A stretch of DNA of 64,000 nucleotides from Micromonospora sp. NBC_01796 (lineage in GTDB: Bacteria; Actinomycetota; Actinomycetes; Mycobacteriales; Micromonosporaceae). Positions 32,105 to 43,003 of the stretch are shown one piece after another; the stretch's first letter is position 1, and each line of letters begins with the position of its first letter. Location of the stretch: contig NZ_CP109078.1 in assembly GCF_035917455.1 (NCBI RefSeq), forward strand, positions 7,796,001-7,860,000, given 5' to 3'. The notes below the pieces were generated by a model, which saw nothing but the letters and a program-made list of their open reading frames with translations, made no database searches and had not been told where the DNA came from. A program made the position numbers and the translations under genes.

Positions 32105-33292
32105 CTACGTACGGATGTCCGAGTCTCGCCGGCGCAACCAGTACGCCACCACGGCAGCGCCCAGCAGAGGGCCCCACACCGGGAACGGGAACAGCAGCAG
32201 GCCCAGCAGAACCCCACCGAGGCCGCTGCCATTGCCGTCGCTTTCCACGCTGCTCAGTACGAACCCCGGCGACGCCATGCACGCCGCTGTGGCCACCAAC
32301 CCGCCCGGCACAACCGCCACCATCGGCGGCACGCGACGGCCACCGAGCCATGGCGCCCACCTCGGGACCACCTCTCCCCACCGGCGGATCAGGCCCAAGG
32401 TCAGCACCGTGCCGACAACCGCTGCCAAACCGAGCGACGCGCCGTGCACCCGGACGGCGGATTCGTCGAACCGTGGGTCCAGGTCAACCGGCCAAGGAGT
32501 CAGCCAGGTCATACGCAGCAACGCGTACGGCAATGGACACAACGCGGCGCCGATCGTGGCCACCCTGCCCCACCGCCGCACGCTCTCCGGCTCCGTCCAC
32601 GCCGGCCGGGCCGGGTCGCCGCCACCCAAGGCCGCCGCGTGGCGTAACAGCCGGTAGGCGACCCAGCCCCAACCGGCCGCCACGGCCGCCATGCCCAGTC
32701 CCCACCCGATCCGCACGTTGTACGAGGCAAAAGCGCGGATGACATTGCCCGCGTAGCGGGGCAGGGTGCCGGGCTCCACCACGCCGGTCATCACACCGAC
32801 GACCGCCGCAGCCCCAGTCGCGGCCGCAGCCACGTAGCCGCCCCGATGCCCACGCACGCTGGCGATCACGACAGCGGCCACCACAACCACGGGGCCGACG
32901 AGCGCGATCCCGTAGCCCAGCGAGGTCATCAGCGACACGTCCGACATCACCAAGGCGAAGAACACCGCCTCGGCGACGGCGACCATTCCGGCCACCCGCA
33001 CCGCGGCGACGCGGGAGCCGGCGCGCGCCACGACCGCTGCAACGAGCAGACCGACCACCGCTGCGGCCAGCAGCATCGCACCGGACGCCCGATGCTCGAT
33101 GAGGTGCGTCACCGACACCTTGACCCGGTCGGCCGAGCCGAACGGGAAGCTCGACGGGCGGGCGCTCCACAACGCGCCCACACCAGCGGCTAGCAGCGAG
33201 ACAAAGGCGGCCACGGCAACCGGCCAGCCGACATCACGGACACGAACGGCACCGGCGTGAGCTGCGCTCCACTGTGCATCCATACCCGCCAC
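32105..33292 (-). CDS. Multi-pass membrane protein of unknown function
   Basis: Protein of 395 residues with about nine or ten hydrophobic helices (for example VGWPVAVAAFVSLLAAGVGA, SGAMLLAAAVVGLLVAAVVA, YGIALVGPVVVVAAVVIASV, and FPFPVWGPLLGAAVVAYWL at the end). No catalytic or transport motif that I can name. The region AWTEPESVRRWGRVATIGAALCPLPYALLRMTWLTPWPVDLDPRF is typical of uncharacterised actinobacterial membrane proteins. The start may be GTG 33292 or ATG 33283. Probable operon with the lipoprotein gene downstream. Confidence 0.8.
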   Translation of the reverse strand: MAGMDAQWSAAHAGAVRVRDVGWPVAVAAFVSLLAAGVGALWSARPSSFPFGSADRVKVSVTHLIEHRASGAMLLAAAVVGLLVAAVVARAGSRVAAVRVAGMVAVAEAVFFALVMSDVSLMTSLGYGIALVGPVVVVAAVVIASVRGHRGGYVAAAATGAAAVVGVMTGVVEPGTLPRYAGNVIRAFASYNVRIGWGLGMAAVAAGWGWVAYRLLRHAAALGGGDPARPAWTEPESVRRWGRVATIGAALCPLPYALLRMTWLTPWPVDLDPRFDESAVRVHGASLGLAAVVGTVLTLGLIRRWGEVVPRWAPWLGGRRVPPMVAVVPGGLVATAACMASPGFVLSSVESDGNGSGLGGVLLGLLLFPFPVWGPLLGAAVVAYWLRRRDSDIRT

Positions 33293-33445
33293 GCTAGGAG
33301 CGCCGATGCGTCAATTCCTCCCCCGCCGGAGGGAGCCGGATCCCCCGGAATCGCGAGACGGTGGCCGTACCAACCGCCCCGGTCCTGGCCGGGGATCGCA
33401 ATCAGCACGTCCGGTACCGCGCTGACGAGACGAATCGCGGTGTGA

Positions 33446-34039
33446 TCAGGCGTGGCCCGGGTCGCGTCCGGCGAACGCGGCAAGGCGGTCGTACACCGGG
33501 GCGTCGTCGGGCACCGTGACCTCGGGTCCGAAGGCCCCGCCGTCCGCCTCGGTGCCCCGGAACTGTGGCCGCAGCGCGTCTCGGATCCAGCTCAGTGCGA
33601 GCTGCCCGATCTCCGGGTCGAGGTCGGTCGACTGACCGGTTGCCCTGGCCAGGTCCCAGGCGTGCATCGCGAACTCGGCGATCTGCTGGTCGACCGGAAA
33701 GCTGGCCGGTACCTCGCCCATCCCGGGCAGTGTGATCGTCCCGGTCAGGTCGCCCGCACCACGCCACGCGTCGAGCAGTTCGGCGGCCCCCTTGCCGAAG
33801 ACCGCACCCCGGTCCTGGGTCACCACCGGGGCCACTTCGGACCAGTCCGGCTTGCCACCGGTCGCCGTCAGGGTGAACTGGTGCAGGTCATGCACCACGT
33901 GGTCGCCGAGCTGCGCCACCGTCCACGACCGGCACGGCGTCGGCAGATCCTGCTGGTCGTCGCGCACCCGGCCGAGGATCTCGCCGACCTGGTCCAGCGC
34001 TCGCGACAGCAGGACAATCGGCTCGTTCTCCGTCGCCAT
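33446..34039 (-). CDS. TIGR03086-type DinB-like metal-binding protein
   Basis: Protein of 197 residues with the DinB/maleylpyruvate-isomerase fold. Signatures: PTPCRSWTVAQLGDHVVHDLHQF near the N-terminus (metal-ligand His48 area), the central FPVDQQIAEFAMHAWDLARATGQ with the second and third His ligands, and a C-terminal helix RDALRPQFRG. Members bind a divalent metal; several are mycothiol-dependent isomerases or S-transferases, but most are of unknown role. ATG 34039 has GGGAG upstream. It is divergent from the Mth938-like gene. The 150 bases between it and the membrane protein gene hold no clear gene. Confidence 0.9.
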   Translation of the reverse strand: MATENEPIVLLSRALDQVGEILGRVRDDQQDLPTPCRSWTVAQLGDHVVHDLHQFTLTATGGKPDWSEVAPVVTQDRGAVFGKGAAELLDAWRGAGDLTGTITLPGMGEVPASFPVDQQIAEFAMHAWDLARATGQSTDLDPEIGQLALSWIRDALRPQFRGTEADGGAFGPEVTVPDDAPVYDRLAAFAGRDPGHA

Positions 34040-34134
34040 GAAAAATCTCCCTGGTCGTGATGGGTATCTACCGAGAGTCAGACAACCACATCCGTACGAC
34101 AGGGAGGGCCCCGCGCGTCTGGCACAGTTTCGCT

Positions 34135-34506
34135 ATGGCAGAACGAAGGTCACCGTTGATAGTCGCTGTCGCGTGGGGGGAGATCGAGGTCGAAAATCTG
34201 GGTACGTTCAAGGACGTCAAGCTCTACCCGGGTGGCGGTCGCGCGTGGGACTGGTCCGAGACGGGCACCAGCCACTCACCCGGAATCCGACCGGCCGACG
34301 TGGCGGAGCTGATCGACAACGGCGTAACGGTTGTCGTCCTCGCCAGCGGGATGGAAGAACGGCTCGGGGTGACGGACGAGACGCTCGACCTGCTGAGGAG
34401 CAGGGGCATCGGCGTACACGTCCTGGAAACCCGGGCGGCGGTGCGCACGTACAACGAGCTGGCGGCGTCGGTCCCGGTCGGGGCGCTGTTGCACTCGACG
34501 TGTTGA
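34135..34506 (+). CDS. Mth938-like (AAMDC/DUF498) domain protein
   Basis: Single-domain protein of 123 residues. Pattern seen: SPLIVAVAWGEIEVENLGTF, KDVKLYPGGGRAWDWSETGTSHSPGI, VVVLASGMEERLGV, RGIGVHVLETRAAVRTYNEL and a final HSTC, all diagnostic of the Mth938 fold. Biochemical role unknown; the human relative AAMDC binds regulators. ATG 34135 begins the conserved domain, whereas an in-frame GTG at 34057 would add 26 non-conserved residues; no Shine-Dalgarno is visible, so the mRNA may be leaderless. Confidence 0.85.
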   Translation: MAERRSPLIVAVAWGEIEVENLGTFKDVKLYPGGGRAWDWSETGTSHSPGIRPADVAELIDNGVTVVVLASGMEERLGVTDETLDLLRSRGIGVHVLETRAAVRTYNELAASVPVGALLHSTC

Positions 34507-34610
34507 GCCCTGCACACAGAAGGGCGTACGCCCTGGGACCGGTGCTGTCGATTCCGGTCCGGTCGTTCGTCGGAGGAGTGAGGACGAACCATATCCGATT
34601 GGAGAATCCC

Positions 34611-34973
34611 ATGGCGCAGTACGCGATCCTGCTGTTCGCGGACGCCCCCGCCGACGCCTCGGACCTGACTCCGGAGGAGCAGGAGGCACACCAGCGGCAC
34701 GGCGAGGACGTGGAGAGGTTCGGCGGCACCATGCTGGCGGCGTTCGCGCTGCAGCCGAGCACCACGGCGACCTCTGTCCGCGGTGACCTCGTGACCGACG
34801 GTCCCTTCCTCGACACCAAGGAGGTCATCGCCGGCGTCTACGTGATCGAGGCCCCCGATCTGGACGCCGCCCTGGAGATCGCCCGGCGCAACCCCGCCAC
34901 CCGGCAGGGTGGCGGGGTCGAGGTGCGCCCGGTCGCGAACGGTTTCGTCGGTCCACCGACCGCCGGTGGCTGA
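34611..34973 (+). CDS. YCII-related (YciI-like) protein
   Basis: Protein of 120 residues with the dimeric ferredoxin-like YCII fold: MAQYAILLFADAP, the central VTDGPFLDTKEVIAGVYVIEAPDLDAALEIARRNPA, and VEVRPVANGF at the end. The DGPF motif and conserved His/Asp suggest a small active site of unknown reaction. GGAG lies six bases before the ATG. Such genes often sit next to ECF sigma factors (PhyR/SigJ-type), but none is here. Confidence 0.92.
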   Translation: MAQYAILLFADAPADASDLTPEEQEAHQRHGEDVERFGGTMLAAFALQPSTTATSVRGDLVTDGPFLDTKEVIAGVYVIEAPDLDAALEIARRNPATRQGGGVEVRPVANGFVGPPTAGG

Positions 34974-35014
34974 CGGACCGGGTCAGGACAGGGGTCATCG
35001 GGCACCGGCTACGT

Positions 35015-36247
35015 TCACCGGCAGACGACCCCCACGCATCCGTTCAGGTCGCCGGTGGAGACGTTGCCGCCGCCGTCGCGCACGCTGCCGACCGGCAGCG
35101 CCTCGATGCCGTGGTCGGCATTGCTCTGGGTACGGTTCCCGGTGACCACGATGTCGCTGCCGACCGGGACGTTCGTGTGCAGCCCGTCGTCGTTGGGGCG
35201 GCCGGCGGCGTCGTTCTCACCGGAGGCGTAGCCGTTGGCCGTGAACCGGTTCCCGGTGACGCTGATCCGGGCCGGCGACCCTCCGATCGCGGGGGCCTCG
35301 AAGAACAGCCCGTTGCCCCCGTTGTCGGTGAAGGTGTTCCGGGCGACGGCCAGTCCGTCGATGACCGCGAGGAGGCCCACCCGCACGTACATTCCGTAGA
35401 AGTGGTTGGTGAACTCGTTCTCGATCACCCGCGTGTTGCGCGCGGGCCCATCGATCACCAGCCCGAACTCGGATGCCCGCAGGCGGTTGCGCTGGACGGT
35501 GACGTCTTCGACGGCGATGCCGAGCTGGATGGTGCCGCCGGTGAGGTCGTTGCCGGTGATGGTCACCGCATTGGACTCGGAGACCCGAATCCCGCTCTGG
35601 GTGAGGTGGTTGTCGCGCACCACCGTACGGTTCGCCTCCGATGCGGTGACGCGGCCGCCCCGGAAGATGTTGTCGGCGATCAGTGATCCGTGGGTGTTGA
35701 TGCTCAGGTCGATCCCGCCGTGCACCCTGACACCGCGAATGGCGATCCCGGTGGAGTTCGTCGCCACCACTGCCGGCGTACCGCTCGCAACCGCTTCTAT
35801 GGCACCGTCGTCGATCCGCAGACCGGAGACGGACTCGGCCTGCACACCGCCGTCGTCCCCCGGTGAGTCGGAACCGTTGCGGAGCAGGCGTACGTTCTCG
35901 ATGACCGTGTTACGGGTGGAGTCGAGGGTGACCCCCCACGCGAAGTCGATGATCGCGCCGTTGCGGATGCGAAGTCCACTTCGCTGGGTCGCGGTGATAC
36001 CGACACCGCTGGTACGCGGGCCGCTGATGACATGCTGGTTGAGGTCCACGGTGACGCCGTTCGCGCCGATCACCAGGGCGTCGCCGGTGCAGCGCAGATC
36101 GGCCCGCAGGGTCACGTCCCTGGTGATGGTGTCACCGCAGCGTACGGGCGGGGCCGCCACGGCCGACGCAGGCGTGGCCGACACCGTCAGACCTGCGGCG
36201 AGGAACAGGATCGTTCCGGTATGGAGCAGCTTTCGAACACTGAACAT
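35015..36247 (-). CDS. Secreted right-handed parallel beta-helix protein
   Basis: Protein of 410 residues with a Sec signal peptide cleaving after ASA (about residue 29). After CGDTITRDVTLRADLRCTGDALVIGANGVTVDLNQHVISG come about a dozen PbH1 (NosD/pectate-lyase-like) turns, seen as repeated N-x-x/ITGN-type rungs such as VTGNRFTANG and VIENEFTNHF. Two Cys near each end may form disulfides. Parallel beta-helix proteins are mostly carbohydrate lyases, epimerases or surface proteins; no catalytic set is clear here. ATG 36247 was preferred over GTG 36256, as GAGAGAG lies directly before it. Confidence 0.85.
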   Translation of the reverse strand: MFSVRKLLHTGTILFLAAGLTVSATPASAVAAPPVRCGDTITRDVTLRADLRCTGDALVIGANGVTVDLNQHVISGPRTSGVGITATQRSGLRIRNGAIIDFAWGVTLDSTRNTVIENVRLLRNGSDSPGDDGGVQAESVSGLRIDDGAIEAVASGTPAVVATNSTGIAIRGVRVHGGIDLSINTHGSLIADNIFRGGRVTASEANRTVVRDNHLTQSGIRVSESNAVTITGNDLTGGTIQLGIAVEDVTVQRNRLRASEFGLVIDGPARNTRVIENEFTNHFYGMYVRVGLLAVIDGLAVARNTFTDNGGNGLFFEAPAIGGSPARISVTGNRFTANGYASGENDAAGRPNDDGLHTNVPVGSDIVVTGNRTQSNADHGIEALPVGSVRDGGGNVSTGDLNGCVGVVCR

Positions 36248-36416
36248 CTCTCTCACCTGCGCAAACTCGGAGGGGCCAGAAGAGAGAGATTAGTTACGCT
36301 CAGTGATCGAGTGGTGACTCAGTCGTCTAGCCGACCGCAACGGGCCGGACCACATCTTCACAGCGCCCGCACCCGACCTGCACCATCGACCGATCGGGCC
36401 TCCATACGATCTGATC

Positions 36417-37172
36417 ATGCCGTTGACGCTGCCCACCCATCCCGTCGTCGTTGTCCTTCTGAAACGGTGGCGACCTCGCTGGTTCGACGGGGTGGCTCTG
36501 ACAACCGGTGCGATCGCCCCCGATGTCGCCTTCGCCGCCGACGGTTACGGTCTGACGATCCACAGCCACGCGTGGCACGCCCCGCTGTGGTGGGCGCTGC
36601 CGCTGGCCCTGGTCGCCACCCGGCTGATCCGCTGGGCGGCGCCGACCGTCGCCGCACACCTGCCGGCGGGCGACCTGCTGGCGCTGCGCGACTACGGCGT
36701 ACTCGGCCTGGTGCGTCATCGGTGGTGGGTCAGCGCGACCTCGGCGCTCGTCGGGGCGGCCAGCCACATCGGGTGGGACGCGTTCACCCATCCGAGCGTC
36801 GACCGGGGTCGCGTCGCCTTCCCGGTCCTCCACACCCAGGTATGGTCGGGCGTCCCCTGGTGGGAGTTCCTGTCCACCGCCTCCGACGTCTTCGGATTCA
36901 TCGTGGGCGTGGCACTGCTCATCCACATCGGCCGGTCACGTCTACTGCGACGTTGGCACGGGTCGCCGCCGTCGATCGCGCCACGGCCCGTTCCGTTCTG
37001 GTCCGTCGTGGCCCTGGTGTTCATCCTCGGCCTGGCCCTACTGCCGATGCAGCCGGTCCGGTTGTTCCACGACCAGGCCGTACGGGTGATGCTGATCGCC
37101 GTGATCGCACTGCTGGCGGGTGCCGGGGCGACACAGGTCCGTACGGCCGAACGGGGTACGGCGACCGGGTGA
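36417..37172 (+). CDS. DUF4184-family membrane protein
   Basis: Protein of 251 residues. It starts MPLTLPTHPVVVVLLKRWRP and ALTTGAIAPDV, the family opening; SALVGAASHIGWDAFTHPSVD resembles metal-dependent membrane hydrolases (YdjM/phospholipase-like His and Asp). Five or six membrane helices follow. Function unknown. It converges on the beta-glucosidase gene, with a perfect palindrome covering its last codons. Confidence 0.85.
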   Translation: MPLTLPTHPVVVVLLKRWRPRWFDGVALTTGAIAPDVAFAADGYGLTIHSHAWHAPLWWALPLALVATRLIRWAAPTVAAHLPAGDLLALRDYGVLGLVRHRWWVSATSALVGAASHIGWDAFTHPSVDRGRVAFPVLHTQVWSGVPWWEFLSTASDVFGFIVGVALLIHIGRSRLLRRWHGSPPSIAPRPVPFWSVVALVFILGLALLPMQPVRLFHDQAVRVMLIAVIALLAGAGATQVRTAERGTATG

Positions 37173-37188
37173 CCCGGTCGCCGTACCC
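37154..37188. terminator. 35-base perfect palindrome, bidirectional terminator
   Basis: GGGTACGGCGACCGGGT, one G, then ACCCGGTCGCCGTACCC. The stem includes the last six codons and stop of the DUF4184 gene and ends six bases before the convergent beta-glucosidase stop, so it can terminate both mRNAs. Half of it is coding sequence. Confidence 0.85.
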
Positions 37189-37193
37189 GATGG

Positions 37194-38621
37194 TCACTTG
37201 CCAGCGTTGCGAATACGGCGGATCGTGTCGCGGTACCAGAGGGCGCTGGCCTTGGGCGTACGGACCTGGGTGTCGTAGTCGACCCGGATGATCCCGAACC
37301 GCTTGTCGTAACCGTAGGCCCACTCGAAGTTGTCCATCAGGGACCAGGCGAAGTAGCCGCGGATGTCGGCACCCTGCTGGCGGGCGAGGGCGACCGCGCC
37401 GAGGTGCGACACGAAGTAGCCGATCCGGTCGTCGTCCTGGACGAATCCCTTCTCGTCCGGCTCGTCGTCGAAGGCGGAACCGTTTTCGGTGATCACCATC
37501 GGCAGGTCGGGGTAGTCGCGGCTGAGGCGTACCAGCAGCTCGGTGAAGCCCTCGGGGACGATCTCCCAGTCCATCGCGGTCCTGGGCCGACCGAACGGCA
37601 CCTCGCGGCTCACCGGCAGTCCGTCGGCGTCCTCGGTGCGTCCCTGCTCGTCCACCCCCGAGTGCTGGGTGCTGAAGTAGTAGTTGACGCCGAGCACGTC
37701 GATCGGGGCCGAGATGATCTCCAGGTCACCGTCCTGGACCGGCAGCTCGATCCCGCGCGCGGCGAGGTCGGCGACGATGTCCTGCGGGTAGCGGCCGTGC
37801 CGCAGCGGGTCGAGGTAGATCCGGACGCCGAGCCCGTCCGCCCGGCGGGCGGCGTTCACGTCCGGCTCGCTCTCGGTCGCCGCGACCGAGGTGCTCATGT
37901 TCAGCGTGATGCCGAGGTCGATCGGGCCGGGCGCCGCCGCCCGCATCCGCTGGGTGGCCAGCCCGTGTCCGAGCAGAAGATGGTGTACGGCGTGCATCCC
38001 GGCCTCGAAGTCCCGCTTGCCCGGGGCGTGCCGCCCGTACGCGTAACCGAGCATCGCCGAGCACCACGGCTCGTTCAGCGTGGTCCACGTCCGTACCCGA
38101 TCCTTGAGCTGGTCGAAGACGAGCATCGAGTAGTCGGCGAACCGGTAGGCGGTGTCCCGCGCCGGCCAGCCGCCCGCGTCCTCCAGCTCCTGCGGGAGGT
38201 CCCAGTGGTAGAGGGTGACCCACGGGTCGATCCCCTGGGCCAGCAACTCGTCCACCAGCCGGTCGTAGAACGCCAACCCGGCCGGGTTGGCCGGCCCACG
38301 GCCACCCGGCTGCACCCGTGGCCAGGCCACGGAGAACCGGTAGGTGTCCACCTCCAGGTCGCGCATCAACCCCACGTCGGAGGGCATCCGGTGGTAGTGG
38401 TCGCAGGCGATGTCGCCGTGCTCGCCCTTGTGGACGGCGCCGGGGACCCGGCAGAACGTGTCCCAGATCGAGGGGGTACGCCCGTCCTCGGCGACGGCAC
38501 CCTCGATCTGGTACGACGAGGTCGCCACGCCCCAACGGAAGCTGGCGGGCAGGCTGTCGATCGGGTCGGGTTGACCGCTGGCGACGCGGGCAGGATCGAG
38601 TGTCGAGGCGGTCGTGTCCAT
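37194..38621 (-). CDS. GH1 beta-glucosidase
   Basis: Intracellular family 1 glycoside hydrolase of 475 residues, no signal peptide. Substrate-binding FRWGVATSSYQIEGA near 28-42; acid/base Glu184 in TTLNEPW; nucleophile Glu379 in VITENG; the C-terminal SLMDNFEWAYGYDKRFGI is also conserved. ATG 38621 has AGGAGAG upstream. It lies downstream of the oligosaccharide ABC importer on the same strand (106-base gap), so it should hydrolyse imported cello-, laminari- or gentio-oligosaccharides. This matches the layout of cellobiose/cellotriose (ceb) loci of Streptomyces, but with a different transporter family. Confidence 0.95.
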   Translation of the reverse strand: MDTTASTLDPARVASGQPDPIDSLPASFRWGVATSSYQIEGAVAEDGRTPSIWDTFCRVPGAVHKGEHGDIACDHYHRMPSDVGLMRDLEVDTYRFSVAWPRVQPGGRGPANPAGLAFYDRLVDELLAQGIDPWVTLYHWDLPQELEDAGGWPARDTAYRFADYSMLVFDQLKDRVRTWTTLNEPWCSAMLGYAYGRHAPGKRDFEAGMHAVHHLLLGHGLATQRMRAAAPGPIDLGITLNMSTSVAATESEPDVNAARRADGLGVRIYLDPLRHGRYPQDIVADLAARGIELPVQDGDLEIISAPIDVLGVNYYFSTQHSGVDEQGRTEDADGLPVSREVPFGRPRTAMDWEIVPEGFTELLVRLSRDYPDLPMVITENGSAFDDEPDEKGFVQDDDRIGYFVSHLGAVALARQQGADIRGYFAWSLMDNFEWAYGYDKRFGIIRVDYDTQVRTPKASALWYRDTIRRIRNAGK

Positions 38622-38727
38622 GGCTCTCCTGATCGGGTGTGAGTACTGGTGTCGGGCTGGTGGGTGCGCGGCAACCGGTGACGGTGGGCCGCGCGCGGCG
38701 CGACGGGGAACAGTCGGCACCGCCCGG

Positions 38728-40805
<2,078 letters not shown>

Positions 40806-40808
40806 CGC

Positions 40809-41789
40809 TCAGCCCTCCTTGCGGGTTCGGGGGTCCAGGGCCAGGTACGCCAGGTCCGCCAGCAGGTTCGCCAGCAGCACGGAGAGCGTGATGATCAGGA
40901 AGACGCCCTGCATCAGCGGGTAGTCCTTGGCGCCGACCGCCTGGAAGAGCTGGAAACCGAGGCCGGGGTAGGAGAAGACGATCTCGACCAACAGGGTCCC
41001 GCCGACGATGAAACCCAGTGACAGCGCGAAGCCGGAGACGTTCGGCAGCAGCGCGTTGCGGGCGGCGTAGCTGACCGCGACCCGGCGCTCCGACAGGCCC
41101 TTGGCGTGCGCCACGGTGATGTAGTCCTCGGCGGCGACGGTGACCATCATGTTGCGCATGCTCAGGATCCACCCGGAGACCGACGAGATCAGGATGGTGA
41201 ACGCGGGCAGCAGGCTGTGCTGGATCGCGCTGCCGATGAAGTACTGGTCGAACGCCGGCACCAGGCCGGGTTCGTAACCACCGGAGGACGGGAAGAAGCT
41301 GCCCGGTCCGGCGAGCAGGGCGATCGAGATGAGCCCGAGCCAGAAGTACGGCACCGACGACAGGAACGTGGTCGCGGGCAGCAGGCCGTCGATCCACGAG
41401 CCGCGCCGCCAGCCGGCCACCACACCGAGCATGGTGCCGGTGAGGAAACTGATCACGGTGGTGATGCCGACCAGGGCCAGGGTCCAGGGCAGGCTGTCCG
41501 AGAGCACCTGGGAGACCGGCGCCGGGAAGAACGTGAACGACAGCCCCAGGTCACCGCGGAAGAGCTGGCCCCAGTACTCGACGTACTCCTGCCACATGCT
41601 CTTGTCCTTGTCCAGACCGAACAGGACGTAGAGCGACTGCATCGCCTGGGTGCTGATCTGACCCTGGTAGCGGGAGATCAGCGACTGGACCGGGTCACCG
41701 GGGATCATCCGGGGGATGAAGAAGTTGATGGTGATCGCGGCCCACGCGGTGAACAGGTAGAACGCGATCCGTTGCAGCAGGAATTTCAC
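40809..41789 (-). CDS. ABC transporter permease (OppB-like)
   Basis: Permease of 326 residues with six membrane helices. The N-terminal [32 protein letters not shown] is the DppB/OppB signature; the EAA loop is [31 protein letters not shown] 41789 overlaps the upstream ATPase stop (GTGA), so translation is coupled. It forms the channel with the OppC-like partner. Confidence 0.94.
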   Translation of the reverse strand: MKFLLQRIAFYLFTAWAAITINFFIPRMIPGDPVQSLISRYQGQISTQAMQSLYVLFGLDKDKSMWQEYVEYWGQLFRGDLGLSFTFFPAPVSQVLSDSLPWTLALVGITTVISFLTGTMLGVVAGWRRGSWIDGLLPATTFLSSVPYFWLGLISIALLAGPGSFFPSSGGYEPGLVPAFDQYFIGSAIQHSLLPAFTILISSVSGWILSMRNMMVTVAAEDYITVAHAKGLSERRVAVSYAARNALLPNVSGFALSLGFIVGGTLLVEIVFSYPGLGFQLFQAVGAKDYPLMQGVFLIITLSVLLANLLADLAYLALDPRTRKEG

Positions 41790-42892
41790 GAGACCACCGT
41801 CCGTACCTCGCGCGCGGCCGAACCGGGCGTCTCGGTGTTCTCCGGGTCGTAGAGCCAGCAGGAGGCCCAGTGGCCCGGCTCGCCCTGCACGGCCAACCGG
41901 GGCGGCAGCGTGGTGGAGCACCGGGGCATGGCGCTGGGGCAGCGGGGATGGAAACGGCAGCCGGGCGGCGGGTCGATCAGGCTGGGCGGCTCCCCACCGC
42001 CACGGTCCTCCGGGGTGGCGGCGGCGGCCTCCGTGGGCGAGCCCTGGATCCGGTCCGGGTCCGGCGCCGAGGCGATCAACAACCGGGTGTACGGGTGTGC
42101 CGGCCGCTGCGTCACCGTTTCGCTGTCGCCGCCCTCCACCATCCGGCCGGCGTACATGACCAGGGTGTCGTCGGCGAAGTAGCGGGCGGAGGCGATGTCG
42201 TGGGTGATGTAGAGGATGGCCAGGTTCAGCCGTTCCTTCAGATCGCGCAGCAGGTTCAGCACACCCAGCCGGATAGACACGTCGAGCATCGAGACCGGTT
42301 CGTCGGCGAGCAGCACCTCGGGGTCGGCGCCGAGGGCGCGGGCGATCGCCACCCGCTGGCGCTGGCCGCCGGAGAGTTCGTGCGGGAACTTGTCGATGTA
42401 GCGCTCGGGCGGGGTGAGGGCCACCCGGCCGAGCAGCTCGTGCAGCGCCTGTTCCAACTCGGCCCGGGTGTTGCCGCCGTGGCCGTGGATGCGCAGCGAA
42501 CGGGTGAGGTGGTAACGGACGGTGTGTACGGGGTTCAGCGAGGCGAACGGGTCCTGGAAGGTGAGCTGCACCCGTCGGGCGTACGCCCGGAACCGCCGGC
42601 CGCCGTGCACGGTGGTCGACTCGCCGTGCAGCCGGATGTCGCCGGAGGTGCGGCGGTAGAGCTGGGCGAGCAGTCGGGCCACGGTGGACTTGCCGGATCC
42701 GGACTCGCCGACGAGCGCGGTGACCCGGCTCCGGCGAAGCACCAGGTGCACGTCGTCGACCGCGTGCACCACCCGCCGCTCGCGGGAGAGGAGGTCCCGG
42801 ACCCGCCGTCGGACCGGGAAATGTTTGGTCAGGCTTTCCGCCTCCAACACCACCTCGGTCAGGGCAGGGGTGGAGGTCTCGCTCGTGGTCAT
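41786..42892 (-). CDS. Oligopeptide/oligosaccharide ABC transporter ATPase (OppF-like)
   Basis: Protein of 368 residues. Walker [16 protein letters not shown]-loop [10 protein letters not shown], signature [15 protein letters not shown], Walker B VLLADEP, and the C-terminal [14 protein letters not shown] cysteine motif with oligo_HPY region. ATG 42892 has AGGAGCTCC upstream; the frame open to 42982 is not needed. It is located directly downstream of the binding protein gene (about 110-base gap), the usual order for an operon in which the binding protein is made in excess. Confidence 0.94.
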   Translation of the reverse strand: MTTSETSTPALTEVVLEAESLTKHFPVRRRVRDLLSRERRVVHAVDDVHLVLRRSRVTALVGESGSGKSTVARLLAQLYRRTSGDIRLHGESTTVHGGRRFRAYARRVQLTFQDPFASLNPVHTVRYHLTRSLRIHGHGGNTRAELEQALHELLGRVALTPPERYIDKFPHELSGGQRQRVAIARALGADPEVLLADEPVSMLDVSIRLGVLNLLRDLKERLNLAILYITHDIASARYFADDTLVMYAGRMVEGGDSETVTQRPAHPYTRLLIASAPDPDRIQGSPTEAAAATPEDRGGGEPPSLIDPPPGCRFHPRCPSAMPRCSTTLPPRLAVQGEPGHWASCWLYDPENTETPGSAAREVRTVVS

Positions 42893-43003
42893 GCCGGAGC
42901 TCCTGTCGAAGAGAGCTGATCCCCGCGCGGTACTGCTCCCCCGCGCGGCTGCGCCGCCTCCCGGGTGCCCTGTACGGCACACCCGGGAGGCAGCGCGGAC
43001 GGA

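Noticed and set aside
33190-33483. 97-codon minus-strand frame at the head of the membrane protein gene
   Set aside because: Largely overlaps that gene in another frame and has no recognisable start site or motif.
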